A stretch of 64,000 bases of DNA, taken from JAGTRP01 sp035255045 (GTDB taxonomy: Bacteria > Pseudomonadota > Gammaproteobacteria > Burkholderiales > Rhodocyclaceae). Positions 31,694 to 40,794 of this stretch are shown one piece after another. The stretch lies in assembly GCA_035255045.1 (NCBI GenBank), contig DATFAA010000165.1, positions 1 through 64,000 on the forward strand, written 5' to 3'. Below the pieces are notes generated by a model. That model saw only the letters and a program-made list of their open reading frames with translations. It ran no database searches and was not told the DNA's origin. The number at the start of each line of letters is the position of its first letter. The first letter of the stretch is position 1. The translations under genes were made by a program, and so were the position numbers.

Positions 31694-33316
31694 ATGTTCA
31701 GGAATATCCGCATCGGCACCCGGCTGGCCGGGAGCTTCGCCGTCATCATCGTCCTCCTCATCGTCCTGGCCTGGCTGGGGCTCAATCGCATGGCCCTCAT
31801 CAACGGCGATCTGCAGGTCATGGCCGAGGACCGTTATCCCAAGACGGTCTGGGCCAACGACATCATCGACGCCGTCAATACCGTGGCGCGGGCGACCCGC
31901 AATGCCGTCCTCGCCGCCAAGCAGGAAGAATTCAAGGCGGAACTGGACCGTATCCCGGCCCAGAGCCAAATCATAAGCGACCGCCTGGGCAAGCTGGAAA
32001 AGGCCGCCGTCTCCGAGCAGGACAAGGAAATCCTCAAGAAGATGGCGACCACCCGGGCCGCCTACGTGGCTGACCTGGGCAAATTCCGCGAACTGGTGGG
32101 CGCCGGGCGGCGGGACGAGGCCGTGCAACTACTCATGACCGACATGCGCAAGAGCCAGGGCAACTACATCACGGCCATCAACGAGCTCGTTTCGTACCAG
32201 GGCGACCTCATGACCCAGGCCGCCAAGGAGGCGACGGCGGCCTACGAAACGGCCCGCACCGTCACCCTGATCCTCGCCGGCACCGCCCTCTTCATCGCCG
32301 TGGCCGTCGCCGTCTGGCTCACCCGGGGCATCACCCGGCCCCTGAACCAGGCCGTCAAGGTGGCCAACCAGCTGGCCGAAGGCGACCTCACCGTCCACAT
32401 CGAAGTCGCTTCCCAGGATGAGACCGGCCAGCTGCTGCAGGCCATGCAGGCCATGGTCGCCAAGCTCGCCCAGATCATCGGCGAGGTGCGCAACGCCGCC
32501 GAAGCCTTGACCGAAGCCTCCGGCCAGGTCTCCGCCACGGCCCAGTCCCTCTCCCAGTCCTCCTCGGAGCAGGCGGCCAGCGTCGAGGAGACCAGCGCCT
32601 CCCTGGAGGAGATGACCGCTTCCGTCAGCCAGAATACCGAAAACGCCAAGGTCACCGACGGCATGGCCGCCAAGGCTGCCGAAGAGGCGGCCGAGGGCGG
32701 CGATGCGGTGGGCCGGACGGTGGAAGCCATGAAGAGCATCGCCAACAAGATCGGCATCATCGACGACATCGCCTACCAGACCAACCTCCTGGCCCTGAAC
32801 GCCGCCATCGAGGCGGCCCGGGCCGGCGAGCACGGCAAGGGCTTCGCGGTGGTCGCCGCCGAGGTCAGGAAGCTGGCCGAGCGCTCCCAGGTGGCGGCCC
32901 AGGAGATCGGTGAAGTGGCCGGCACCAGCGTCACCCTGGCCGAGCGGGCCGGGCATCTCCTGGGAGAGATGGTGCCCAATATCCGCAAGACCTCCGACCT
33001 GGTGCAGGAAATCGCCTCCGCCAGCGAGGAGCAGGCCTCCGGCGTCCAGCAGATCAACAGCGCCATGTGCCAGCTCAACGAGGCCACCCAGCAGAATGCC
33101 TCGGCCTCCGAGGAACTGGCGGCGACGGCCGAGGAACTGGGCGGCCAGGCCGAGCAGCTGCAGCAGCTGATGACCTTCTTCCAGCTCGACGACATGCCTT
33201 CCCACCGCGGCCGGCCGGCAGGCCAGCGGGAAGCCGTGAAGCCGACGGTGACCTACGGGGCGCCGCCGCGCCGGACCACCGTGACCGTCAACGAAGAGGA
33301 ATTCGAGCGCTTCTGA
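31694..33316 (+). CDS. Methyl-accepting chemotaxis protein (4HB-HAMP-MA)
   Basis: Classical transmembrane receptor of 540 residues: membrane segment 1 (about 12-30), a four-helix-bundle periplasmic domain (about 33-190), membrane segment 2 (191-212), HAMP (about 213-265) and the methyl-accepting signalling domain with tip IDDIAYQTNLLALNAAIEAA. The C-terminus ends EEEFERF, resembling an acidic-aromatic tether for methylation enzymes. ATG at 31694 follows an AGGGAAGG-type site. It is 58 bases downstream of cheA and probably in the same operon. Ligand unknown. Confidence 0.95.
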   Translation: MFRNIRIGTRLAGSFAVIIVLLIVLAWLGLNRMALINGDLQVMAEDRYPKTVWANDIIDAVNTVARATRNAVLAAKQEEFKAELDRIPAQSQIISDRLGKLEKAAVSEQDKEILKKMATTRAAYVADLGKFRELVGAGRRDEAVQLLMTDMRKSQGNYITAINELVSYQGDLMTQAAKEATAAYETARTVTLILAGTALFIAVAVAVWLTRGITRPLNQAVKVANQLAEGDLTVHIEVASQDETGQLLQAMQAMVAKLAQIIGEVRNAAEALTEASGQVSATAQSLSQSSSEQAASVEETSASLEEMTASVSQNTENAKVTDGMAAKAAEEAAEGGDAVGRTVEAMKSIANKIGIIDDIAYQTNLLALNAAIEAARAGEHGKGFAVVAAEVRKLAERSQVAAQEIGEVAGTSVTLAERAGHLLGEMVPNIRKTSDLVQEIASASEEQASGVQQINSAMCQLNEATQQNASASEELAATAEELGGQAEQLQQLMTFFQLDDMPSHRGRPAGQREAVKPTVTYGAPPRRTTVTVNEEEFERF

Positions 33317-33318
33317 CC

Positions 33319-33340
33319 GGAGCCGTCGGCCGACGGCTCC
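33319..33340. terminator. 22-base perfect palindrome after the MCP gene
   Basis: Arms GGAGCCGTCGG and CCGACGGCTCC meet without a loop, 2 bases after the MCP stop. It is very GC-rich with no U-tract; probably a termination or mRNA-end hairpin. Confidence 0.55.
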
Positions 33341-33346
33341 CTGCGG

Positions 33347-33379
33347 CGGCCGTCCCGGGGCAGCTCCCCGGGGCGGCCG
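33347..33379. terminator. Second GC-rich hairpin between convergent genes
   Basis: 14-base arms (33347-33360 and 33366-33379) with one G-U pair and a 5-base loop, abutting the stop of the convergent DUF4139 gene. Together with the 22-base palindrome it fills the 63-base gap. Confidence 0.55.
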
Positions 33380-34792
33380 TCACCATTTGGTGCGGACCGT
33401 GTACTCGAGGACGGCGGCGCCGTTGGCCGGCACCTCCACGTTCCAGGCGGCGACGCGGGACGATTCCCTGGTGTGCCGCTGGCTTTCCTGGACCATTTCC
33501 CAGTCCCCGGGCAGGGGCTCCTGGACCCGCACGGTGACGGGCTCGTCCTTGGCGTTGCGGAGGTCGATGCGGTAGGAGGATTCCGCCAGGTTGTCGGCCA
33601 GCTTCCGGTAGGCGGTCTGCTTCCTCTCGGCGGTGATGTCGAAGGCCTCCCCCAGGCGCAGCTTCACCGTTTCGTTCTTGGCCGTGTGCTCGATGCGGTC
33701 CTCGCCCACGAATTGGGCGGCGCCCTTGCTGTCCTTGGCATAGACCCGGACGACGCCGGCCGGCAGGGGCTTGCCCAGCTGGCCGCCCTTGTTGTCGAAC
33801 TCCACCATCACCGCCGGCTTCAGCTTCTGGCCGATCTGGCCGTAGCGCTCCCGGTAGTACCAGTCGCTGCCGGCCAGCAGGTAGCTCCGCCGCACCGGGA
33901 TGGCGCTGGCCGAGAGGAGGGCGAGCTGCTTGGTCTGGTTGTCGGCGATGGAGGTGGGGCGCTCGAAGCTGTAGAGGTGGTAGTCCATGAGGGCCTCCTG
34001 GGCCACCTCCAGGCGCCGGGGCACCGGCGCCGGGGCCGCCATGGCGTAGGGCATGATGGGCTCCTTGGGGCGCAACCGGTTCACCGTGCCGGCCACCAGC
34101 TGGAGGCTGGCGTTGTCGTAGCCGGTGCCGCTGCGGTTGGTGAGGGTGACCCAGCCCGAGAGGTCCATCTGCCGGCTGTCCGGGGAGAGGTTGGCGACGT
34201 AGTCCGCCTTCCAGGACAGCCCGCCGGTGAGGTAGGAGAGCTCCAGGGACTGGGGGCCGCCGGCCGCCTCCAGGAGCACCGACAGGGTGGGGCGGTCCCG
34301 CAGGTTGGCCGGCACCGTGTCGAAGACGATGCGGCCCGGGGCGCCGGTCTCGATGCGGTCGGCGAAGCGCAGCACGGTGCCGTTGTTGGCGGACAGCACC
34401 GTGGCCTTCTCCCGGCGCTCCTCGCCGGTGGTGGGATGGGAGCGGATCACCGTCACCTCGCGCCCGACGTACTTTTCCAGGAGCTTGCCCGGGGTGAGGA
34501 GATCGAAGTCGAAATTCTGCTCGACCAGGGTCAGCGGGTGGCCGCCCACCGCCCGCAGCAGGGCAGTCTCGGGCCGCATCTGGCCCGACACCTCCCGCAG
34601 GGAGAGGCGGGTGAGGCCGCCGGGCAGGGAAATCTTGCGCCGCTCCTTCACCAGGGCCAGGTCGTCGTTGTAGACCGTGATGGCCGTCGCTTCCCGCTCG
34701 GCGCCGCCGGAAACGACTTCCTTCACCCCTTCAGCAGCCAGCGCGTGGCCTGCGATCGCCAGGGCGCCCAGCCCCACCAAAGCCAGTCTCAT
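33380..34792 (-). CDS. DUF4139 domain exported protein
   Basis: 470 residues with a signal peptide (MRLALVGLGALAIAGHALA) and beta-rich domains: an N-terminal part with ITVYNDDLALVKERRKI and a C-terminal DUF4139 part (LSYLTGGLSWKADYVANLS, GWVTLTNRSGTGYDNASLQLVAG, VRVQEPLPGDWEM, EYTVRTKW). The family is widespread and uncharacterised. ATG at 34792 has a GGGAG ribosome site. It is divergent from dinB; the shared intergenic region carries the dinB LexA box. Confidence 0.85.
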   Translation of the reverse strand: MRLALVGLGALAIAGHALAAEGVKEVVSGGAEREATAITVYNDDLALVKERRKISLPGGLTRLSLREVSGQMRPETALLRAVGGHPLTLVEQNFDFDLLTPGKLLEKYVGREVTVIRSHPTTGEERREKATVLSANNGTVLRFADRIETGAPGRIVFDTVPANLRDRPTLSVLLEAAGGPQSLELSYLTGGLSWKADYVANLSPDSRQMDLSGWVTLTNRSGTGYDNASLQLVAGTVNRLRPKEPIMPYAMAAPAPVPRRLEVAQEALMDYHLYSFERPTSIADNQTKQLALLSASAIPVRRSYLLAGSDWYYRERYGQIGQKLKPAVMVEFDNKGGQLGKPLPAGVVRVYAKDSKGAAQFVGEDRIEHTAKNETVKLRLGEAFDITAERKQTAYRKLADNLAESSYRIDLRNAKDEPVTVRVQEPLPGDWEMVQESQRHTRESSRVAAWNVEVPANGAAVLEYTVRTKW

Positions 34793-34885
34793 GGTTCTTC
34801 TCCCGATTCGGAAATAGGCGGACAGCATACCCCATCGCGGCGGGTCGGCCGATTCGGGGACGGCGAGCCTGTGGTATCTTTGCGG

Positions 34886-34901
34886 CTGTATAAAAATACA
34901 G
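34886..34901. promoter_or_regulatory. LexA box upstream of dinB
   Basis: CTGTATAAAAATACAG, a perfect CTGT-N8-ACAG SOS box 18 bases before the dinB start codon. LexA control of dinB is well known. Confidence 0.85.
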
Positions 34902-34919
34902 ATGTATCGACCAAGAGCA

Positions 34920-36125
34920 ATGACTTCCCGCTGGATTGCCCACCTCGACATGGACGCCTTCTACGCCTCCGTGGAGCTGCTGCGCTACCCCGAGCTGCGG
35001 GGGCAGCCGGTGGTGGTGGGGGGCTGGCGGACCCGGGAACCGGCGCGCCAGGCCGACGGCTCCCTGCGCTGCGCCCGCCTGCGGGACTACGTCGGCCGGG
35101 GAGTCGTCACCACCGCCACCTACGAGGCCCGGGCCCTGGGAGTCCATTCCGGCATGGGGCTCATGAAGGCGGCCGCCCTGGCCCCCGACGCCATCCTGCT
35201 GCCCACCGATTTCGACCAGTACCGGAAATACTCCCGGCTGTTCAAGGCGGCGGTGGCCGAGGTGGCGCCCCGCATCGAGGACCGGGGCATCGACGAGATC
35301 TACATCGACCTCACCGACTTGCCCGGCGCCCAGGACGCCGCCCCCGGCGATCCCCAGGCCGGCCTGCGGGCCCTGGCCCGGCGCATCAAGGCCGGGGTCA
35401 AGGCCGCCACCGGCCTCAGCTGTTCCATCGGCATCACCCCCAACAAGCTCCTGTCCAAGCTGTGCTCCGACCTGGAGAAGCCCGACGGCCTCACCCTCCT
35501 TACCGCGGCCGACATCCCGGGGCGCATCTGGCCCCTGCCAGCCAAGCGCATCAACGGCATCGGCCCCAAGGCCAGCGCCCGCCTGGAGGCCTTGGACATC
35601 CACACCATCGGCGAGCTGGCCGCCGCCGACCCCGCCTGGCTGGTGGCCCGGTTCGGCGCCAATTACGGGACCTGGCTGCACGAGGCGGCCCACGGCCGGG
35701 ACGAGCGGCCGGTGGTGACCTACTCCGAGCCCAAGTCCCTGAGCCGGGAGACCACCTTCGAGCGGGACCTCCACCCCCGTGAGGACCGGGAAACCCTGGG
35801 GACCATCTTCACCGGCCTGTGCGAGCAGCTGGCCGCCGACCTGGCCCGCAAGGGCTACCGGGCCAAGACCATCGGGATCAAGCTGCGCTTCGACGATTTC
35901 AGGATCGTCACCCGGGAGATCACGTTGCCCGAGCCCATCGCGGACGCCCAGGCCATCCGCCGCAGCGCCGGCCTCTGCCTGAAGCGGGCGCCCCTGGAGC
36001 GGCGCCTGCGCCTCCTCGGGGTGCGGGCCGGCGCCCTTTGCCGGGGCGATGCCCCGGTCGCCCGGGAGAAGGCCGCGGAACGGGACGGCAACCTCACCCT
36101 GCCCCTGTTCGACGCCGACGCTTGA
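34920..36125 (+). CDS. dinB: DNA polymerase IV (translesion, Y-family)
   Basis: 401-residue lesion-bypass polymerase. Catalytic residues are present: Asp10 in HLDMDAFYASVEL and Asp125-Glu126 in GIDEIYIDLTD; other family motifs are CSIGITPNKLLSKLCSDLEKP and the helix-hairpin-helix INGIGPKASARL. The little-finger domain follows, and the C-terminus ends NLTLPLFDADA, close to the beta-clamp motif QLxLPLF. The ATG at 34920 is preferred, because the in-frame ATG at 34902 touches the LexA box. SOS-induced by inference from that box. Confidence 0.95.
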   Translation: MTSRWIAHLDMDAFYASVELLRYPELRGQPVVVGGWRTREPARQADGSLRCARLRDYVGRGVVTTATYEARALGVHSGMGLMKAAALAPDAILLPTDFDQYRKYSRLFKAAVAEVAPRIEDRGIDEIYIDLTDLPGAQDAAPGDPQAGLRALARRIKAGVKAATGLSCSIGITPNKLLSKLCSDLEKPDGLTLLTAADIPGRIWPLPAKRINGIGPKASARLEALDIHTIGELAAADPAWLVARFGANYGTWLHEAAHGRDERPVVTYSEPKSLSRETTFERDLHPREDRETLGTIFTGLCEQLAADLARKGYRAKTIGIKLRFDDFRIVTREITLPEPIADAQAIRRSAGLCLKRAPLERRLRLLGVRAGALCRGDAPVAREKAAERDGNLTLPLFDADA

Positions 36126-36141
36126 GCCGGCGGGCGCAGCC

Positions 36142-37122
36142 TCAGCGGCTGAACTGCCGGAAGAAGTTCCAGATCAATAGGCTGGCGTCCGGCCCCTTGC
36201 CGTCGCTGAAGGGCAGGTCGTCCTTGCCGCCACTCCAGGCGTGGCCCATGCCGGCCACCTGGTAGTACTCCATTAGTGGCCGTCCCTCGTGGCTGTAGGT
36301 CGCGACGCTGTAGGCGTAGCCCCCGTCCACCCGGCCCTGGCGGATGGCGGGCCCCTGCGGGGCGGAGCCGTTTTCCCGGCCATCGTCGGCCCAGTCGTTG
36401 AGCTTGCCGAACTGGCGCACCACCTCGTCGCCATTGTCCCGGTTCACCACGTTGTCCCCCTGGCCGTGCCACACCGCCACGGGCATGGGCAGGAGGCGCT
36501 TGCCGCCGCAGGCCCATGCCTGGGTGCCCAGGGCATCGGGGTCGGGGGCCCGGCCGCTGGCCATGACCCGGCCGGCCTCGACGACGCCATCGGCGGAGCG
36601 GTACATGGTGCCGCTGTGGATGGCCGCGGCGGCGAAGACGTCGGGATAGCAGGCGGCCAGGATGGCGCTCATGGAGGCGCCGGCGGAGAGGCCGGCGACA
36701 TAGACCCGCTTCCTGTCCACCGCATATTGCCCGGCCACCTCGCCCACCATGGCCACGATCAGCGCCGGCTCCCCGGAACCCCGGGCCTGGTTGGCGGGCA
36801 GGAACCAGTTCCAGCAGCGGACGGGGTTGGCGGCGACCTTCTGGGCGGGATAGAGCACCAGGAACTGGCCGTTCTCGGCGTGGCGGTTCATCCGGGTGCT
36901 TTCGGCGAAAGCTTCGGGGCTCTGGCTGCAGCCGTGGAGCATCACCACCAGGGGCAGCGGGGCGCCGCGATAGCTGGCGGGGACGTAGAGCCGGTATTCC
37001 CGTTGATCGTCCGGATCGGTGCCGTGGACCTTGCCGTCGATCCATTTGCCGGTGGCGGCCGAGGCCGGCGGCCCGCCGAGGGCCGCAAGGCCCAAGATCG
37101 CCCAGAACACCTTGCCCACCAT
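36142..37122 (-). CDS. Exported PHB depolymerase-family esterase
   Basis: 326-residue alpha/beta-hydrolase with a signal peptide (to about residue 23). Seen: MLHGCSQSPEAFAEST (oxyanion region), nucleophile Ser146 in AGLSAGASM, acidic residue in WHGQGDNVV, and histidine in GMGHAWSGG. This matches the PHB depolymerase/feruloyl esterase (LpqC-type) family. It may degrade extracellular polyhydroxyalkanoate or hydrolyse esters; no separate substrate-binding domain is present. Convergent with dinB, divergent from the GGDEF-EAL gene. Confidence 0.88.
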   Translation of the reverse strand: MVGKVFWAILGLAALGGPPASAATGKWIDGKVHGTDPDDQREYRLYVPASYRGAPLPLVVMLHGCSQSPEAFAESTRMNRHAENGQFLVLYPAQKVAANPVRCWNWFLPANQARGSGEPALIVAMVGEVAGQYAVDRKRVYVAGLSAGASMSAILAACYPDVFAAAAIHSGTMYRSADGVVEAGRVMASGRAPDPDALGTQAWACGGKRLLPMPVAVWHGQGDNVVNRDNGDEVVRQFGKLNDWADDGRENGSAPQGPAIRQGRVDGGYAYSVATYSHEGRPLMEYYQVAGMGHAWSGGKDDLPFSDGKGPDASLLIWNFFRQFSR

Positions 37123-37300
37123 GCGCTCCCTCGTAAACCGTGAAGCCCCTGGGACCGGCAGGTGGGACGACGGGTTCCGCCCTGTTCTATTGGTACGGCA
37201 TGCTGCATTGCGTCAATACGGTTGATACCTTATTCCATTATGTCTTTGGTACCATTCCATCCACTTTCCATATCCCCTCGAGGATGGCTTCGCGGCGACC

Positions 37301-40285
37301 ATGCGTTCGATGACGAGATTCCTGTCTCCCGCCCTGGTAGGCGTTCTGGTTGCCCTCATCGGCGGCGGCACCAGCGCCCTGGTGGGCCGGATGGACCTGG
37401 AGCGCCAGAAGTCCGATGCCCATGTCCGGGCGGTGGCCCGCCTGTCCCTCATCCAGACCCGCCTCTCCGCCGTCGTTCGCAGCACCTTCGGCCCGACCGA
37501 TGCCCTGGCCGACCTCATCAGCATCCAGGGCGACATCAGCCCCGAGCTCTTCTCCGCCCTGGCGGCCCGCCTGGTGGGGCAGACTCCCGCCATCCGGAAT
37601 ATCAGCGTCGCCCCCGGCGACCAGGTCCAGATGGTCTATCCCCTGGCCGGCAACGGCAAGGTGCTGGGCGTGAAGTTTTCCAGCCTGCCGGAACAGCAGG
37701 CGAGCGTGGCCCGGGCGCGGCAGCTGGGCAAGCCCATCCTGGTCGGGCCGGTGAAGCTGGTGCAGGGGGGGGAGGCCTTCATCCAGCGGGCCCCGGTGTT
37801 CGTGGCGGCGGCCGACGGGCGCACCGCCCGCTACTGGGGCACGGTCTCCAGCGTCGCCCACATCGACCGGGTGATGCAGGATGCGGGCGTCACCGACGAT
37901 CCCGAACTGGACATCGCCATCGTCTCCTGGGACGGCGCCAAGCGGGTGGCCGTCAGCGGCGACCCGACCCTGGGCGGGCGGCCGGCGGTGAGCGCCGAAC
38001 TCAATGTCCCCGGCGGCGGCTGGCAGATGCGGGCGGCCCCCAAGGCGGGCTGGCCGGCCACTTCCCTGTGGCAGTCCGGCTATTTCCTCTTCGGCCTGGT
38101 CAATTCCCTGCTGCTGGCTGGGCTCGCCAGGCTTCTGGTGCGGCGCCAGCGGGAGGTCATGGCCCGCAACCAGGCCCTGTTGGCGGAGATGGAGACCCGC
38201 CGGCACGTGGAGGAGAGCCTGAAGGAGGAAGAGTCCCGCTTCCGCACCTTCTTCGAATCCTCCCCCGATCCCACCTGGATCATCCAGGAGCGGCGCTTCG
38301 TCGCCTGCAACGAGGCCGCCGTCAAGATTCTGGGCTATTCCCGCTGCGGGGAACTGGTCAATACCCATCCTTCCCGGCTTTCCCCCCATTTCCAGCCCGA
38401 CGGCGAGCCTTCCCACGCCAAGGCCGAACGGATCATGCAGCTGGCCGAGGCGGGGGAACTGCAGCGCTTCGAGTGGGTGCACCGCAAGGCCGACGGCACC
38501 GATTTCCCCGCCGAGGTCACCCTGTCCCGCATCATGCTGCAGGGCGAGCCGGTCATCTACTGCGTCTGGCGGGACATTTCCGACCGCAAGCGCAGCGAGA
38601 AGGACCTGCGGCTGGCGTCAACGGTGTATGAGAATACCGCCGACGGCATCGTCATCACCGACCCCCGGGGACGCATCGTCTCGGTGAACAAGGCCTTCAC
38701 GGAAATCACCGGCTACCGGCCCGAGGAGGCCATCGGCCGGACGCCGGCCCTGCTCAAGTCGGAGCACCAGGAGCAGGCCTTCTACGACCGCATGTGGGAA
38801 ACCCTGCGCAGCACCGGCCTGTGGCAGGGCGAGATCTGGAACCGCCGCAAGAACGGCGAGCTGTACCCCGAGTGGCTGAGCATCACCGCCGTGCGCACGA
38901 CGGCAGGGGAAGTGGCCAACTACGTCGGGGTCTTCTCCGACATCTCGGCCCTCAAGCGCTCCCAGGCGGATCTTGAGCGCCTGGCCCATTTCGACCCCCT
39001 CACCGGGCTGCCCAACCGCATCCTGTTCCGGGACCGGCTCGCCCACGCCTTCGAGCGGGCCCGCCGCTACGGCCACCGGGTGGCGGTCATGCTCCTCGAC
39101 CTGGACGGCTTCAAGACGGTCAATGACAGCCTTGGCCACCCGGTCGGCGACAAGCTCCTGCAGCTGGTGGCGGAGCGCATCCAGACCACCGTCCGGGTGG
39201 AGGACACCGTCGCCCGCCTGGGGGGCGACGAGTTCGCCCTGGTGCTCTCCAACCTCGGTCACGGCGAGGACGCCATCGAGGTGGCGCGCAAGATCCTGCT
39301 GGCCACTCAGGATCCCTTCGACATCGGCGGCCACGGCGCCCTGGTGACCTGCAGCATCGGCATCGCCGTCTTCCCCGACGACGGCGACGACCCCATCACC
39401 CTGATCCGCAATGCCGACGCCGCCATGTACAAGGCCAAGGAGTCGGGCCGCAACACCTACCGCTTCTACCAGGCGGAGATGACCGCGGCCGCGCAGAACC
39501 GCCTGGCCAACGAGCGTGGCCTGCGGCGAGGCATCGAGAACCGGGAGTTCGAGGTCTGGTACCAGCCCCAGGTCAGCCTGGAGAGCGGCCGCTACCTGGG
39601 GGCGGAAGCCCTGGTGCGCTGGCGGGACCCGGAGCGGGGTCTCATCCCTCCCGGCGATTTCATCCCCCTGGCCGAGCAGACCGGCCTCATCGTCCCCCTC
39701 GGGGAGCAGGTCCTCGACCGGGTGTGCAGCGATGCCCGGCGCTGGCTCGACGCCGGCATCGAGGTCGGTCGCCTGGGCATCAACGTGGCCGGCCCCCAGC
39801 TCTACCGCAGCGACTTCGTGGCGGCCCTGCGCCAGGCCATCGACCGCTACCGGCTGTCCCCGGCGACCCTGGAGATCGAGGTCACCGAGACCTTCATGAT
39901 GGAGAACCCGGCGGAGGTCCGCCGCATCCTGGACGCTGTCCAGGCCATGGGCGTCACCACCGCCATCGACGATTTCGGCACCGGCTATTCGTCCCTGTCC
40001 TACCTGAAGCAGCTGCCCATAGACACCCTCAAGATCGACCGGGCCTTCGTTTCCCACCTGCCCCACGATCCCCACGACATCGCCATCACCCGGGCCATCC
40101 TGGCCCTGGGCCGGAGCCTCCAGTTCAAGGTCATCGCCGAGGGCATCGAGACGCCAGCGCAACGGGACTTCCTGCAGGCCGAGGGCTGCGCCGAAGGGCA
40201 GGGCTACCTGTTCGCCAAGCCCATGCCGGCGGAGCAGTTCGCCGCCTGGCTGCAATCCCGGGCGACCAGCCCCCAGCCCGCCTGA
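37301..40285 (+). CDS. CHASE-PAS-PAS-GGDEF-EAL cyclic-di-GMP enzyme
   Basis: 994-residue inner-membrane signalling protein that may make and/or degrade c-di-GMP. Order: membrane segment about 8-28, CHASE-like extracytoplasmic sensor (about 40-250), membrane segment about 257-278, PAS 1 (310-432), PAS 2 (435-552), GGDEF (555-725) with intact LGGDEF (641-645) and an inhibitory RxxD site at 632-635, and EAL (745-985) with EALVRW at 769 and DDFGTGYSSL. Both catalytic motifs look intact, so the net activity cannot be predicted. The ribosome site is weak; the ATG at 37310 is an alternative start. Confidence 0.93.
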   Translation: MRSMTRFLSPALVGVLVALIGGGTSALVGRMDLERQKSDAHVRAVARLSLIQTRLSAVVRSTFGPTDALADLISIQGDISPELFSALAARLVGQTPAIRNISVAPGDQVQMVYPLAGNGKVLGVKFSSLPEQQASVARARQLGKPILVGPVKLVQGGEAFIQRAPVFVAAADGRTARYWGTVSSVAHIDRVMQDAGVTDDPELDIAIVSWDGAKRVAVSGDPTLGGRPAVSAELNVPGGGWQMRAAPKAGWPATSLWQSGYFLFGLVNSLLLAGLARLLVRRQREVMARNQALLAEMETRRHVEESLKEEESRFRTFFESSPDPTWIIQERRFVACNEAAVKILGYSRCGELVNTHPSRLSPHFQPDGEPSHAKAERIMQLAEAGELQRFEWVHRKADGTDFPAEVTLSRIMLQGEPVIYCVWRDISDRKRSEKDLRLASTVYENTADGIVITDPRGRIVSVNKAFTEITGYRPEEAIGRTPALLKSEHQEQAFYDRMWETLRSTGLWQGEIWNRRKNGELYPEWLSITAVRTTAGEVANYVGVFSDISALKRSQADLERLAHFDPLTGLPNRILFRDRLAHAFERARRYGHRVAVMLLDLDGFKTVNDSLGHPVGDKLLQLVAERIQTTVRVEDTVARLGGDEFALVLSNLGHGEDAIEVARKILLATQDPFDIGGHGALVTCSIGIAVFPDDGDDPITLIRNADAAMYKAKESGRNTYRFYQAEMTAAAQNRLANERGLRRGIENREFEVWYQPQVSLESGRYLGAEALVRWRDPERGLIPPGDFIPLAEQTGLIVPLGEQVLDRVCSDARRWLDAGIEVGRLGINVAGPQLYRSDFVAALRQAIDRYRLSPATLEIEVTETFMMENPAEVRRILDAVQAMGVTTAIDDFGTGYSSLSYLKQLPIDTLKIDRAFVSHLPHDPHDIAITRAILALGRSLQFKVIAEGIETPAQRDFLQAEGCAEGQGYLFAKPMPAEQFAAWLQSRATSPQPA

Positions 40286-40291
40286 GGCGGG

Positions 40292-40792
40292 TCAGGGAGC
40301 CGGCTGCTGCAACTGCCGGTGCAATTCGGCGGTGAGGGCGGCGGCCTGTTCCGGCCGGCCGTGGAACTGGGCGGGAGTGTTCTGGAAGGAGACGATGCGC
40401 CAGCCGGCTTCGGCCCGGGTGGCGACCAGCACCTGGACCGCATTCAGGGCCGGGTCGATGTCCCGGCCGCCGGGCGGCACCATGCCCGCTTCGGCCCGCA
40501 GGACGGCGACTTCGGGCACCGGGAAGCGTACCGTGCGCACCAGGGCGACGTAGGCGCCGGTCCGGTGGCCGGTGAAGATATGGCGCAGGGTGGCGGCGAT
40601 CTCGTTGCGCCCGGCCATCTGGCTGCCGTCGAAACCGACCGCTTCACCGTCCTCGGCGAACAGGGCGGCGAAGCCGGTGGCGTCCATGCAGTTCCAGCTG
40701 TTGAGCAGCTGTTCGTAGAGGCTGCGGACCCGGCTTTCGGGACCTTGCTCGGGAGAGGGTGCCACGGCCTTGCTCCGGTTGAATCCATCCAT
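40292..40792 (-). CDS. SnoaL-like / DUF4440 family protein (SgcJ/EcaC type)
   Basis: 166-residue soluble protein with the cone-shaped NTF2/SnoaL fold pattern: SLYEQLLNSWNCMDATGFAAL, FAEDGEAVGFDGSQMAGRNEI, AVQVLVATRAEAGWRIVSFQNT. Such proteins are small hydrolases, isomerases or ligand binders; the activity here is not known. Its ATG lies 2 bases after the stop of the upstream membrane protein and lacks a clear ribosome site, which suggests translational coupling. Confidence 0.8.
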   Translation of the reverse strand: MDGFNRSKAVAPSPEQGPESRVRSLYEQLLNSWNCMDATGFAALFAEDGEAVGFDGSQMAGRNEIAATLRHIFTGHRTGAYVALVRTVRFPVPEVAVLRAEAGMVPPGGRDIDPALNAVQVLVATRAEAGWRIVSFQNTPAQFHGRPEQAAALTAELHRQLQQPAP

Positions 40793-40794
40793 TT

